A stretch of DNA of 64,000 nucleotides from an uncultured Polaribacter sp. (GTDB lineage: Bacteria; Bacteroidota; Bacteroidia; Flavobacteriales; Flavobacteriaceae), in the NCBI GenBank assembly GCA_943788045.1, contig CALSOT010000006.1, positions 620,001 to 684,000 on the forward strand, read 5' to 3'. The notes under the pieces were generated by a model. It was not told where the DNA came from, ran no database searches, and saw nothing but the letters and a program-made list of their open reading frames with translations. Shown here piece after piece: positions 46,440 through 55,371 of this stretch. How positions within the stretch are numbered: position 1 is the stretch's first letter; each line of letters starts with the position of its first letter. The translations under genes were made by a program, and so were the position numbers.

Positions 46440-47960
46440 TTATAGTTTTTCAATTGCGTTTTCAAGTCTTTTAATTGCCTCTTCTTTACCAATCATTGCA
46501 ATAATATCAAATAAATGAGGACCCGCTAATTTTCCAACTAAACTTAATCTTAAAGGTTGCATTACTTTACCAAAACCAATTTCTTTGGCAGTAATCCATT
46601 CTTTAATTTCTTTCTCTGTATTTTCTGATGAAAAATCTTCGATAGAAGAAATAATTTTAATTAATTCTGTCATTAACTCAGAAGTTCCTTCTTTCCAATT
46701 TTTCTTACTTGCTTTTGCATCATAGCTTGTTGGTGTTTCAAAAAAGAAACTTGATAAATCCCAAAAATCACCAACAAATACAGCTCTTTCTTTTATTGAA
46801 GAAACTACATTTAAAACAAAGTCTTTGTCTTTAGTAATTCCTTTTTGTTCTAAAATTGGCAAGTATAAATCTGTTAATTCAATATCAGATTTAGCTTGCA
46901 TGTATTGTTGATTAAACCAACTTGCTTTTTCTGGACTAAATTTTGCTCCTGATTTGCTAACTCTTTTTAAGTCAAAATTATCTACCAACTCTTTTAAAGA
47001 GAATATTTCTTGTTCTGTCCCAGGATTCCATCCTAAGAAAGCTAACATATTTATAAAGCTTTCAGAAAAATAACCATCTTCCTTGTATCCACGAGAAATA
47101 TCACCAGAAACTTCATTTGTGTATTCCAAAGGGAACACTGGGAAACCTAATTTATCTCCATCACGTTTACTTAGTTTTCCTTTGCCAACAGGTTTTAAAA
47201 TTAAAGGCAAATGTGCAAATTTTGGAGTATTCCAACCAAAAGCTCTGTATAATAAAATATGTAAAGGCATAGAAGGTAACCATTCTTCGCCACGAATTAC
47301 GTGAGAAATTTCCATTAAATGGTCATCAACAATATTTGCTAAATGATAGGTTGGCATTCCATCTCCTTTAAATAAAATTTTATCATCTAAAGTATTGGTA
47401 TCAATTTTAATATTTCCACGAATTTCGTCTTCCATTCGTAGCAATTCATCTTGTGGAGTTTTAAAACGGATTACATAATTTTCACCAGAATTAATTCTGC
47501 TTTGTACTTCATTATCAGTTAAAACTAACGAATTCACCAAACTTCCTTGATCTCTATTATGCCAATTATAGATAAATGTTTTTCCTGATGCTTCATGCTC
47601 TTTTCTATGTGCTTCTAATTCCTCAGTAGTGTCAAAACAATAGTATGCCCACCCTGTTTCTATTAAATTATCGGCGTATTTTTTATATAAATCTTTACGT
47701 TCTGATTGTCTGTAAGGACCAAATTTTTCATTTTTCCCCGGACCTTCATCAATAGGAATATTACACCATTCTAAAGCATCTATAATATATTTTTCTGCAT
47801 TTGCAACATAACGTGTCTGGTCTGTGTCTTCTATTCTTAAAACAAAAGTTCCGTTATATTTTTTAGCAAATAAATAATTAAATAAAGCTGTTCTTACACC
47901 TCCAATATGTAAAGGTCCTGTAGGACTAGGTGCAAAACGAACGCGAACATTAGATTCCAT
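46440..47960 (-). CDS. gltX: Glutamate-tRNA ligase
   Basis: 506 residues. The class I signature is RFAPSPTGPLHIGGVRTALFN, quoted in outline, and the KMSKS-type motif is KLSKRDG. DDHLMEISHVIRGEEWLPSMPLH and LRIEDTDQTR are family marks. It charges tRNA-Glu for translation. A TATCTTTG promoter motif lies 21 bases upstream. Confidence 0.97.
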   Translation of the reverse strand: MESNVRVRFAPSPTGPLHIGGVRTALFNYLFAKKYNGTFVLRIEDTDQTRYVANAEKYIIDALEWCNIPIDEGPGKNEKFGPYRQSERKDLYKKYADNLIETGWAYYCFDTTEELEAHRKEHEASGKTFIYNWHNRDQGSLVNSLVLTDNEVQSRINSGENYVIRFKTPQDELLRMEDEIRGNIKIDTNTLDDKILFKGDGMPTYHLANIVDDHLMEISHVIRGEEWLPSMPLHILLYRAFGWNTPKFAHLPLILKPVGKGKLSKRDGDKLGFPVFPLEYTNEVSGDISRGYKEDGYFSESFINMLAFLGWNPGTEQEIFSLKELVDNFDLKRVSKSGAKFSPEKASWFNQQYMQAKSDIELTDLYLPILEQKGITKDKDFVLNVVSSIKERAVFVGDFWDLSSFFFETPTSYDAKASKKNWKEGTSELMTELIKIISSIEDFSSENTEKEIKEWITAKEIGFGKVMQPLRLSLVGKLAGPHLFDIIAMIGKEEAIKRLENAIEKL

Positions 47961-47980
47961 TTTTTATATTTTTAATGGCA

Positions 47981-47988
47981 CAAAGATA
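47981..47988 (-). promoter_or_regulatory. gltX -7 element (TATCTTTG)
   Basis: On the minus strand TATCTTTG matches TAnnTTTG and ends 20 bases before the gltX ATG. No clear -33 TTG is seen. Confidence 0.45.
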
Positions 47989-48172
47989 GTTTTTATAATA
48001 GAAAATAGAGAAAAGAAAAAAGACTGTTTTTTATGTCTTATTATAATAAGGGAATTAAAATTATATCTATTTGTTTTATTTTTGAATACTTTAGTTATAT
48101 TACTTCTAATATTCGTTTTATGAGTTATACGATGGTATAGCAATGTAAAAATAATATTGTTAAAAGTTAATT

Positions 48173-51100
48173 ATGGTTTCATTTAAAAATATTGAGGATA
48201 AATTACATCAGTTTACACGTAAATATTACACTAGTGAATTGATAAAAGGGTCTATTTTATTTCTTTCTCTAGGATTTATTTATTTCTTTTTCACCTTATT
48301 TTTAGAATATTTTTTGTGGTTAAAACCTACTGAAAGAACCATACTTTTTTGGTTATTTTTCTTTGTTGAATTGTTCCTTTTAATTCGTTTTATTGCTATC
48401 CCTATTTCCAAGCTGATAGGTTTGCGCAAGGGAATTACGTTTGAGCAATCTTCAAAGATTATTGGTAATCACTTTCCTGAAGTTCAAGACAAACTACTGA
48501 ACGCTCTACAGCTGAAACAAAGCAATAATCAATCTGATTTATTGGTAGCGAGTATTGAACAGAAAGTACAAGAATTACAACCAATTCCGTTTTTGAAGGC
48601 GGTGGATTTTAGGCAAAATAGAAAATATTTAAAATATGCAATAATCCCTATTTTTATCTGGATAACTATTTTGTTATCAGGAAATAATTTAGCTATTACT
48701 CAAAGTTTAAATCGTGTTGTAAATCATAAAACTGCATTTAAACCACCAGCACCATTTTCGTTTTCGCTGGTGAATACCAAATTAGAAGTTATACAAGGTA
48801 AATCAATCTCTATTTTGGTAAATGTGGTGGGTGAGGTGATACCAATTGAAGCGAAAATTAATTTTGAAAATCAACAATATTTTTTACAAAACAATAGCAA
48901 TAGATCTTTTTCTTACACTTTTTCTGATGTTCAAAAACCTTTAGAATTTTTTATTGAATCCAATGGAATCAAATCTCAAATCTATACTATTAGCGTAATT
49001 AAAACACCTACAATCAATACGGTTTCTTTAGATCTTAAATATCCTTATTACTTAAGAAAAACAAATGAGTCTATTAAAAATGCGACGAATATAATAGTGC
49101 CAGAAGGAACTGTAATTACTTGGAATGTAATTGCTAATCAAACAGATTCGCTGGCTTTTATTTACAATAATAAAAGAGATTTTTTTGATTCGATTTATAA
49201 TAATAATTTTAAATATTCAAAAAGAATTAAAAATGTACTTAATTATCAGATTTCATCATCAAATAAAAATTTAAAAGATTTTGAGAATTTACAGTTTTCT
49301 GTGGATGTGTTAAAAGATGAATTCCCAAAAATTTCTATTCAATCGAATATTGATTCTATTTCTCTTGGAGCGAAACAATTTGCTGGTCAGATTTCTGATG
49401 ATAATGGAATTAAAAAACTACAGATTGTTTATTATGATGTTGTCAATCCGCAAGCTCAGAAATATTTTAATTTACCTGTTACAGAACAAAATCTACAAAC
49501 TTTTTTTTATCAGTTTCCTGATGGGTTAGATTTGATTGAAGGTGTTAATTATGAGTTTTATTTTCAAGTGTTTGATAATGATGGTTTTAATGGAAGTAAA
49601 AAATCAAAAAGTAAAGTTTTTAATTATCGACAAAAAACACAAGAAGAGGTTGATCAAGCATTGTTTTTAGAACAAAGAAATACAATTAATAATTTCGAAA
49701 AATCTATACAGAAACAACAGAAGCAGTTTAAAGATCTCGAAAAAGTTCAAAATGAATTACAAAGCAAGAAAAAGATTAATTGGAATGATAAAAAGAAGAT
49801 TCAGAATCTAGTAGAACGACAAAATAACTATAATAAAATGATGCAACGGCAAACCGATCAGTTGCAAGAAAATTTAGATTTTAAAAAAGATAAAAGTCAG
49901 GACCTTCAAGAAAAAAAAGAAGAATTACAAAAGAGAATTGCTGAGCTTAAAAAGCAAGATAGGCAACAAAAGTTGTTGGATGAAATTCAGGAAATGGCTG
50001 AAAAATTAAACAAAGAAGATTTAGTAAAAAAAGCAAAGGAATTAGCGCAACATAATAAACAACAAGAACGCAGTTTAGAGCGTATTTTGGAATTGACAAA
50101 ACGTTTTTATGTTGAGCAGAAAACAATGCAAATTGCAAATAAAATTGAAGAACTTTCTAAAAAGCAAGAAGAGTTAGCTAGAAAAAAGGAGGAAAGTGTA
50201 GCTGCACAAAAACAAATTAGAAATGAGTTTGATCAAATAAAAAAGGAGTTAGAAGATCTTAACAAAGATAATGAGAAATTGAAAGAACCTATGGAACTTC
50301 CAGATTTGGAAGATGAAAAATCCGACATTGATAATGAATTAAATAAAGTAGAGGAGAATTTTTCTAAAGAAGATAAATCTACTGCTAAAAAAAGTCAAAA
50401 GAGATCATCTAAAATGATGAAAGAGATGAGTGCGAAAATGCAAAAATCTATGATGCAAATGGCGGGTGATTCCGTTGAGGAAAACATGGATGATTTGCGC
50501 AAAATTTTAGAGAACTTACTCGTTTTTTCTTTTCAACAAGAAGAATTAATGAATAGGTTTGATGAGTCATCAACAAAACATCCAAATTTTGGAAGAGATT
50601 TAAAGAAGCAAAATCAATTAAAAACATATTTTGAGCATATAGACGATAGCCTCTATGTATTGTCTATGAGATTGCCTAAAATTTCGGCAAAAATTAAAGA
50701 TGATTTATCTTCTACACATTATAATTTGGATTTGTCTTTAGAGAATTTTTCAGAAAACCGTTTTGATAATGGAGTTTCAAATCAACGTTATGTTATGACT
50801 TCTGTAAATAACTTAGCACATTATTTAAGTAATATCTTAAGTAGCATGAAAAATTCCATGTCTATGAAAATGGGTAAAGGAAAGAAGGGTAAAGGCTTCA
50901 GTTTACCTGATTTAATTCAAAAACAGGGAGAATTGTCAAAGAAAATGGAAAAAGGGATGAAGCCCGGACAAAAACCTGATGGTAATAAAAAAGAAGGCAA
51001 GGATGGTAAGAGAGGTGGGAAGGAAGGAAAAGAAGATATATTAGGTGAAGGTAAAGAGAATGGCAGTAGGGCAGGAGAAAAGAAGAAAGACGATTTGGAT

Positions 51101-51529
51101 GGCGAAATTTATGAAATTTATAAACAACAAAGTTTATTACGTCAAGAATTACAAGAGCAAATCAGGCAATCTGAGAATGGAGACAATATAATGAATTCAA
51201 AGGCCACAAAGGCTTTAAAGAAAATGGAGGATTTAGAAAATGAAATCTTAAAAAATGGTTTTAATGCTGCTACACTTCAAAAAATGCAACACCTGAACTA
51301 TGAATTACTCAAATTAAAGACATCTGATTTAGAGCAAGGAAAGGATAATAAACGGAAATCTAGTGCTAATCAAAAGCAGTTTGAGAGAAAAAATATCAAG
51401 GAGATTGAGTTTAAAAAGCAGTTTTACAATCAAACAGAGATATTAAACCGACAATCATTACCTTTGCAGCAAAATTATAAGAATAAGGTCAGGGAATATT
51501 TTTCTGATAAAAAGAAAGATGAGATATGA
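48173..51529 (+). CDS. DUF4175-family membrane protein with long coiled coil
   Basis: 1118 residues. Two membrane helices lie near 24-75 and one at 155-172 (YAIIPIFIWITILLSG), followed by a beta-rich periplasmic-like part (about 185-500). A very long charged coiled coil (about 500-720) and a Gly/Lys-rich low-complexity linker (about 905-980, KMGKGKKGKGFS and EGKDGKRGGKEGKED) follow. The C-terminus is again helical. The organisation matches DUF4175 proteins of Bacteroidota, whose role is unknown. Its stop overlaps the ybeY start (ATGA), so the two are translationally coupled. Confidence 0.85.
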   Translation: MVSFKNIEDKLHQFTRKYYTSELIKGSILFLSLGFIYFFFTLFLEYFLWLKPTERTILFWLFFFVELFLLIRFIAIPISKLIGLRKGITFEQSSKIIGNHFPEVQDKLLNALQLKQSNNQSDLLVASIEQKVQELQPIPFLKAVDFRQNRKYLKYAIIPIFIWITILLSGNNLAITQSLNRVVNHKTAFKPPAPFSFSLVNTKLEVIQGKSISILVNVVGEVIPIEAKINFENQQYFLQNNSNRSFSYTFSDVQKPLEFFIESNGIKSQIYTISVIKTPTINTVSLDLKYPYYLRKTNESIKNATNIIVPEGTVITWNVIANQTDSLAFIYNNKRDFFDSIYNNNFKYSKRIKNVLNYQISSSNKNLKDFENLQFSVDVLKDEFPKISIQSNIDSISLGAKQFAGQISDDNGIKKLQIVYYDVVNPQAQKYFNLPVTEQNLQTFFYQFPDGLDLIEGVNYEFYFQVFDNDGFNGSKKSKSKVFNYRQKTQEEVDQALFLEQRNTINNFEKSIQKQQKQFKDLEKVQNELQSKKKINWNDKKKIQNLVERQNNYNKMMQRQTDQLQENLDFKKDKSQDLQEKKEELQKRIAELKKQDRQQKLLDEIQEMAEKLNKEDLVKKAKELAQHNKQQERSLERILELTKRFYVEQKTMQIANKIEELSKKQEELARKKEESVAAQKQIRNEFDQIKKELEDLNKDNEKLKEPMELPDLEDEKSDIDNELNKVEENFSKEDKSTAKKSQKRSSKMMKEMSAKMQKSMMQMAGDSVEENMDDLRKILENLLVFSFQQEELMNRFDESSTKHPNFGRDLKKQNQLKTYFEHIDDSLYVLSMRLPKISAKIKDDLSSTHYNLDLSLENFSENRFDNGVSNQRYVMTSVNNLAHYLSNILSSMKNSMSMKMGKGKKGKGFSLPDLIQKQGELSKKMEKGMKPGQKPDGNKKEGKDGKRGGKEGKEDILGEGKENGSRAGEKKKDDLDGEIYEIYKQQSLLRQELQEQIRQSENGDNIMNSKATKALKKMEDLENEILKNGFNAATLQKMQHLNYELLKLKTSDLEQGKDNKRKSSANQKQFERKNIKEIEFKKQFYNQTEILNRQSLPLQQNYKNKVREYFSDKKKDEI

Positions 51530-51936
51530 TTACTTTTAATTACGAAACTTCTTTTGAATTAAAAAGTGAAATTTTATTAAAGAATTGGATAGAGAACGTC
51601 GTGGCTGACGAGGATTTTAGTATCGGCGAGATCAATTATATTTTTTGTGACGATGATTATCTTCATAAGTTAAATGTTGAATTTTTACAACATGATACAT
51701 TAACTGATATTATCAGTTTTGATAATACTTTAGGTAAGTTAATTAGTGGTGATATTTATATTTCTGTTGAAAGAGTAAGGGATAACGCTAAAGATTTTAA
51801 GGTGTCGTTCTTAGATGAATTACATAGAGTTATGATTCATGGGGTTTTGCATTATATGGGTTATAAAGATAAGTCTGAAAAGGAAAAAATTAAGATGAGA
51901 AATGCTGAAAACACAGCATTATTAAGTATTAATTAA
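51526..51936 (+). CDS. ybeY: Endoribonuclease YbeY, 16S rRNA maturation
   Basis: 136 residues, starting inside the stop of the DUF4175 gene. TLTDIISFDN and SGDIYISVERV precede the zinc motif HRVMIHGVLHYMGYKDKSE. The first two ligands are H105 and H109; at the third position, where Escherichia coli has His, there is D115. I believe the HGxLHxxGYKD form is usual in Bacteroidota, so this need not mean loss of activity. The enzyme takes part in 16S rRNA 3'-end maturation and ribosome quality control. Confidence 0.93.
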   Translation: MITFNYETSFELKSEILLKNWIENVVADEDFSIGEINYIFCDDDYLHKLNVEFLQHDTLTDIISFDNTLGKLISGDIYISVERVRDNAKDFKVSFLDELHRVMIHGVLHYMGYKDKSEKEKIKMRNAENTALLSIN

Positions 51937-51961
51937 CTGATAATCAGTTAAATAAGTCTAA

Positions 51962-51977
51962 AGTTTCACGTGGAACT
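51962..51977. promoter_or_regulatory. parS-like site 1
   Basis: AGTTTCACGTGGAACT lies between ybeY and mnmG. The inner 14 bases differ at one position from the parS core GTTTCACGTGAAAC and also from GTTCCACGTGGAAC; each half matches one of the two forms. It could be a ParB loading site. Confidence 0.55.
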
Positions 51978-51985
51978 ATAAAGTT

Positions 51986-53863
51986 ATGAGTTTATTTACA
52001 ACAACGTATGATGTAATTGTAGTAGGAGGTGGTCATGCAGGAAGTGAGGCTGCTGCCGCTTCTGCAAATATGGGAGCACACACATTATTGATTACCATGA
52101 ATTTGCAAAATATTGCTCAAATGAGCTGTAATCCGGCAATGGGCGGAATTGCAAAAGGTCAAATTATAAGAGAAATTGATGCGTTAGGTGGTTATAGTGG
52201 TATTGTTACTGATAAAACTGCTATTCAATTTAAAATGTTGAATAAATCTAAAGGACCTGCAATGTGGAGTCCAAGAGCGCAATCTGATAGAATGCAATTT
52301 GCAGAGTGTTGGAGAACTATGTTAGAAGAAACTGAAAATCTTGATTTTTATCAGGATTCTGTAAACGGTTTGTTGTTTGATGGAAATAAGATTGTCGGAG
52401 TGAAAACAGTTTTAGGTCTAGAAGTCAAAGCTAAAACGGTTGTTATTACCGCTGGTACTTTTTTAAATGGGCTAATTCATATCGGTGATAAAAGTTTTGG
52501 GGGTGGAAGAGCTGGTGAAGGTGCGTCAACGGGTATTACCGAAGATCTGGTTGCTAAAGGTTTTGAATCCGGAAGGATGAAAACAGGAACTCCACCAAGG
52601 GTTGATGGTAGGTCTTTGGATTATTCCAAAATGATAGAGCAACCTGGGGATGAGGTAACAGAGAAGTTTTCATATTTACCTACGACGAAATCTCTAAAAG
52701 AACAACGATCTTGTTGGTTAACGTATACAAATTTAGATGTTCATGATTTGTTGCGAACAGGTTTTGATAGATCGCCAATGTTTAACGGTAGAATTAAGTC
52801 GACAGGCCCAAGATATTGTCCTTCAATCGAAGATAAGATAGATCGGTTTGCAACAAAAGATAGGCATCAAATGTTTATTGAGCCAGAGGGTTGGACTACT
52901 TGTGAAATGTATGTGAATGGTTTTTCAACTTCACTTCCAGAAGATATTCAAGACAAAGCTATTCGTTCTGTTGCTGGTTTTGAGAATGTAAAATTTTTAA
53001 GATATGGATATGCAATCGAATATGATTACTTTCCGCCAACACAATTAAAATATTCTTTAGAAACCAAATTAATCGAAAACTTGTTTTTTGCAGGTCAAAT
53101 TAATGGAACTACAGGTTATGAGGAGGCAGCTGCTCAAGGATTAATGGCCGGTGTAAATGCTGCGTTAAAAACTCAAGGTAAAGAGTCTTTTGTTTTGAAA
53201 AGAAATGAAGCGTATATAGGTGTATTAATCGATGATTTAATAACTAAGGGAACAGAGGAACCTTATAGGATGTTTACTTCTCGTGCGGAGTACAGAACAC
53301 TTTTAAGGCAGGATAATGCTGATTTAAGACTTACGCCAATAGGCTTTGAATTGGGCTTGGCTTCACAAGAAAGATTAGATCGTGTGAGGCGAAAACAAGA
53401 AAAAGCTGATTTATTGATTAAGTTTCTGCAGGATACAAGTGTTAAAAAAGAAGAGATGAACCCTATTCTAGAATCGAAGAATTTGGCATTGATCAATCAA
53501 TCAATGAAACTTTATAAAATTGCAGCACGACCTCAATTAGAGTTTTCTGATTTTAAAAACGTAGAGAAGTTAAATGTATTTTTAAAAGAAAATTCTATTG
53601 ATAAGGAAGTTATTGAGCAAGCTGTTATTCATTTAAAATATTCAGGTTATATCGAAAAAGAAAAGAATAATGCGGATAAATTAAATAGGTTAGAGAATGT
53701 TACGATACCCTCTAAATTTAATTATCAAAATGTAAAATCCCTTTCTTTTGAAGCAAGAGAAAAGTTGACAAAAATACAACCTACATCAATATCTCAGGCG
53801 AGTAGGATAAGTGGTGTTTCTCCGAGTGATATTTCTGTTCTTTTGGTATACATGGGTAGGTAG
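51986..53863 (+). CDS. mnmG: tRNA U34 carboxymethylaminomethyl-modifying enzyme MnmG
   Basis: 625 residues. The FAD fold VIVVGGGHAGSEAAAASA opens the protein, and NPAMGGIAKGQIIREIDALGG, GTFLNGLIHIGDKSFGGGRAGE, GTPPRVD and SCWLTYTN follow. FFAGQINGTTGYEEAAAQGLMAG is the second signature. It modifies wobble uridine of several tRNAs with MnmE. The gene is often close to the replication origin in bacteria. Here it lies between two parS-like sites. Confidence 0.97.
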   Translation: MSLFTTTYDVIVVGGGHAGSEAAAASANMGAHTLLITMNLQNIAQMSCNPAMGGIAKGQIIREIDALGGYSGIVTDKTAIQFKMLNKSKGPAMWSPRAQSDRMQFAECWRTMLEETENLDFYQDSVNGLLFDGNKIVGVKTVLGLEVKAKTVVITAGTFLNGLIHIGDKSFGGGRAGEGASTGITEDLVAKGFESGRMKTGTPPRVDGRSLDYSKMIEQPGDEVTEKFSYLPTTKSLKEQRSCWLTYTNLDVHDLLRTGFDRSPMFNGRIKSTGPRYCPSIEDKIDRFATKDRHQMFIEPEGWTTCEMYVNGFSTSLPEDIQDKAIRSVAGFENVKFLRYGYAIEYDYFPPTQLKYSLETKLIENLFFAGQINGTTGYEEAAAQGLMAGVNAALKTQGKESFVLKRNEAYIGVLIDDLITKGTEEPYRMFTSRAEYRTLLRQDNADLRLTPIGFELGLASQERLDRVRRKQEKADLLIKFLQDTSVKKEEMNPILESKNLALINQSMKLYKIAARPQLEFSDFKNVEKLNVFLKENSIDKEVIEQAVIHLKYSGYIEKEKNNADKLNRLENVTIPSKFNYQNVKSLSFEAREKLTKIQPTSISQASRISGVSPSDISVLLVYMGR

Positions 53864-53882
53864 TTTGTGAAAAAAAAGCGAA

Positions 53883-53898
53883 TGTTCCACGAGGAACA
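53883..53898. promoter_or_regulatory. parS-like site 2
   Basis: TGTTCCACGAGGAACA differs only at one central base from TGTTCCACGTGGAACA, a known parS form. It also forms an eight-base stem with a four-base loop (AATGTTCC / GGAACATT) 17 bases after the mnmG stop, so a weak terminator is the alternative reading. Confidence 0.5.
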
Positions 53899-53918
53899 TT
53901 TTGTAAAGAAAGAGAAGG

Positions 53919-54776
53919 ATGGTTGATAAAAGACAGCTTTATAAGGGTTTAGAGCCTTTTTTAAATTGTAAAGATTTTACGGTTTCTGGAGAAACATATG
54001 AGGTTATGTTGAATTCAGTTTATGATATGTTGGTAACTTCACCTGTTCCTGTAAATCTAGAAAAGTATTACAAAAGCGAAGATTATATTTCGCATACAGA
54101 TAGTAAAAAATCAATCTTAGATAAAGTATATCAATTTGTAAAAAATTATACTTTAAAAAGAAAATTATCTTTAATTAATTCTTTTAAAAACGAAACAAAA
54201 AACATCTTAGATGTTGGTGCAGGAACAGGAGATTTTTTGAATGTTTGTAAAAATAATGGGTGGAATACAATTGGAGTAGAACCAAATATTGACGCTATTA
54301 ATATTGCTTCAGCTAAAGGAGTTTTCTTAGAGGAAGACTTAGATAAAATTCAAAATAAAAAATTTGATGTAATAACACTTTGGCATGTTTTAGAACATGT
54401 AGAAATGTTATCTGATTATATTATGAAATTAAAGAAGCTGCTTTCTGATAATGGAAGGTTAGTTGTTGCTGTTCCTAATCATAAAAGTTACGACGCATTG
54501 CATTATAAAGAGTTTTGGGCTGCATTTGATGTTCCAAGGCATCTTTGGCATTTTTCTCAAAAATCAATTCATAAAATATTTTCTACGGAAGGAATGATTG
54601 TAGAAAAAACAATACCAATGAAGTTTGATTCTTATTATGTTTCCCTTTTAAGTGAAAAATATAAAACTGGTAGAATGAATCCAATTAAAGCAATGTATAT
54701 GGGTTGTCTGTCAAATTTAAAAGCGAAAACCACCTCAGAGTATTCTTCCTTAATTTACGTCATTAAAAACTGTTAA
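53919..54776 (+). CDS. Class I SAM-dependent methyltransferase
   Basis: 285 residues. The SAM site is NILDVGAGTGDFLNVCKNNGW (about 100-118) with IGVEPN as the acidic second strand. DVITLWHVLEHVEMLSDYI and HFSQKSIHKIFSTEGM are typical of methyltransferase family 12/23 members. A GETYEV/CKDFTV segment near the N-terminus may be the remains of a zinc-binding region seen in longer relatives. The substrate is unknown; such enzymes often act on glycans or lipids. Confidence 0.85.
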   Translation: MVDKRQLYKGLEPFLNCKDFTVSGETYEVMLNSVYDMLVTSPVPVNLEKYYKSEDYISHTDSKKSILDKVYQFVKNYTLKRKLSLINSFKNETKNILDVGAGTGDFLNVCKNNGWNTIGVEPNIDAINIASAKGVFLEEDLDKIQNKKFDVITLWHVLEHVEMLSDYIMKLKKLLSDNGRLVVAVPNHKSYDALHYKEFWAAFDVPRHLWHFSQKSIHKIFSTEGMIVEKTIPMKFDSYYVSLLSEKYKTGRMNPIKAMYMGCLSNLKAKTTSEYSSLIYVIKNC

Positions 54777-54842
54777 AAACACTTTTAAGATATATTTTAC
54801 GTGTTTTTATCTATTTAGATATACAATACGCTTGCTAAAATT

Positions 54843-54880
54843 AAAAAACCTCTTAAAACAAACATTTTAAGAGGTTTTTT
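54843..54880 (+). terminator. Intrinsic terminator after the methyltransferase gene
   Basis: ACCTCTTAAAA (54848-54858) pairs with TTTTAAGAGGT (54865-54875), six-base loop, A-run before and T-run after; bidirectional with the convergent DoxX gene. Confidence 0.85.
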
Positions 54881-54919
54881 AATAGTAAAAACCTATTTAA
54901 ATTGTTTTTATAATAATTT

Positions 54920-55318
54920 TTAACTATTTAGTAAATATACACCCAATAGTGTAATGATAAAATAGACTGCTAAAGACATCGCTCCTGCATAATCTTTTGC
55001 CAAACGTTGGCCGATAAGCATAAAAATTAAACTGACTCCAGAGAGCTCTGTGCCGATTAACGCAATTTCTTTTGATTCTGAAGTATAAATCTGATACACT
55101 CCAATGGTCATTAGAATTGATGCAACTATTTCTATAATTAAAAGAATTGCCAACAAAAAGGGAACATTATTTTTAAAAGGTGAGTTTTGAAAATGATTTT
55201 TTATAAAATTTACATTTCCTTTCCAATCTGATATTTTTTCAAATCCAGATAGAACAAAGGTGATAATTAAAAAAAGTAAGATCAATACTTCTGTAGGGTA
55301 ATTAGAAAATAATTTCAT
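54920..55318 (-). CDS. DoxX-family membrane protein
   Basis: 132 residues with four membrane helices. The N-terminal LLFLIITFVLSGFEKISDWKGNVNF is the DoxX pattern, where the helix is followed by 'G..K..D......F'. Other marks are VPFLLAILLIIEIVASILM and SLAVYFIITLLGVYLL. DoxX proteins are linked to thiol and redox systems, but the role is not established here. It begins 53 bases after the stop of the dehydrogenase gene on the same strand, so co-transcription is possible. Confidence 0.75.
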   Translation of the reverse strand: MKLFSNYPTEVLILLFLIITFVLSGFEKISDWKGNVNFIKNHFQNSPFKNNVPFLLAILLIIEIVASILMTIGVYQIYTSESKEIALIGTELSGVSLIFMLIGQRLAKDYAGAMSLAVYFIITLLGVYLLNS

Positions 55319-55371
55319 TTTTACTTTTTATTGCGAATAATGGCTGAATTTCTTATTTGTTTCCGCTTTTA

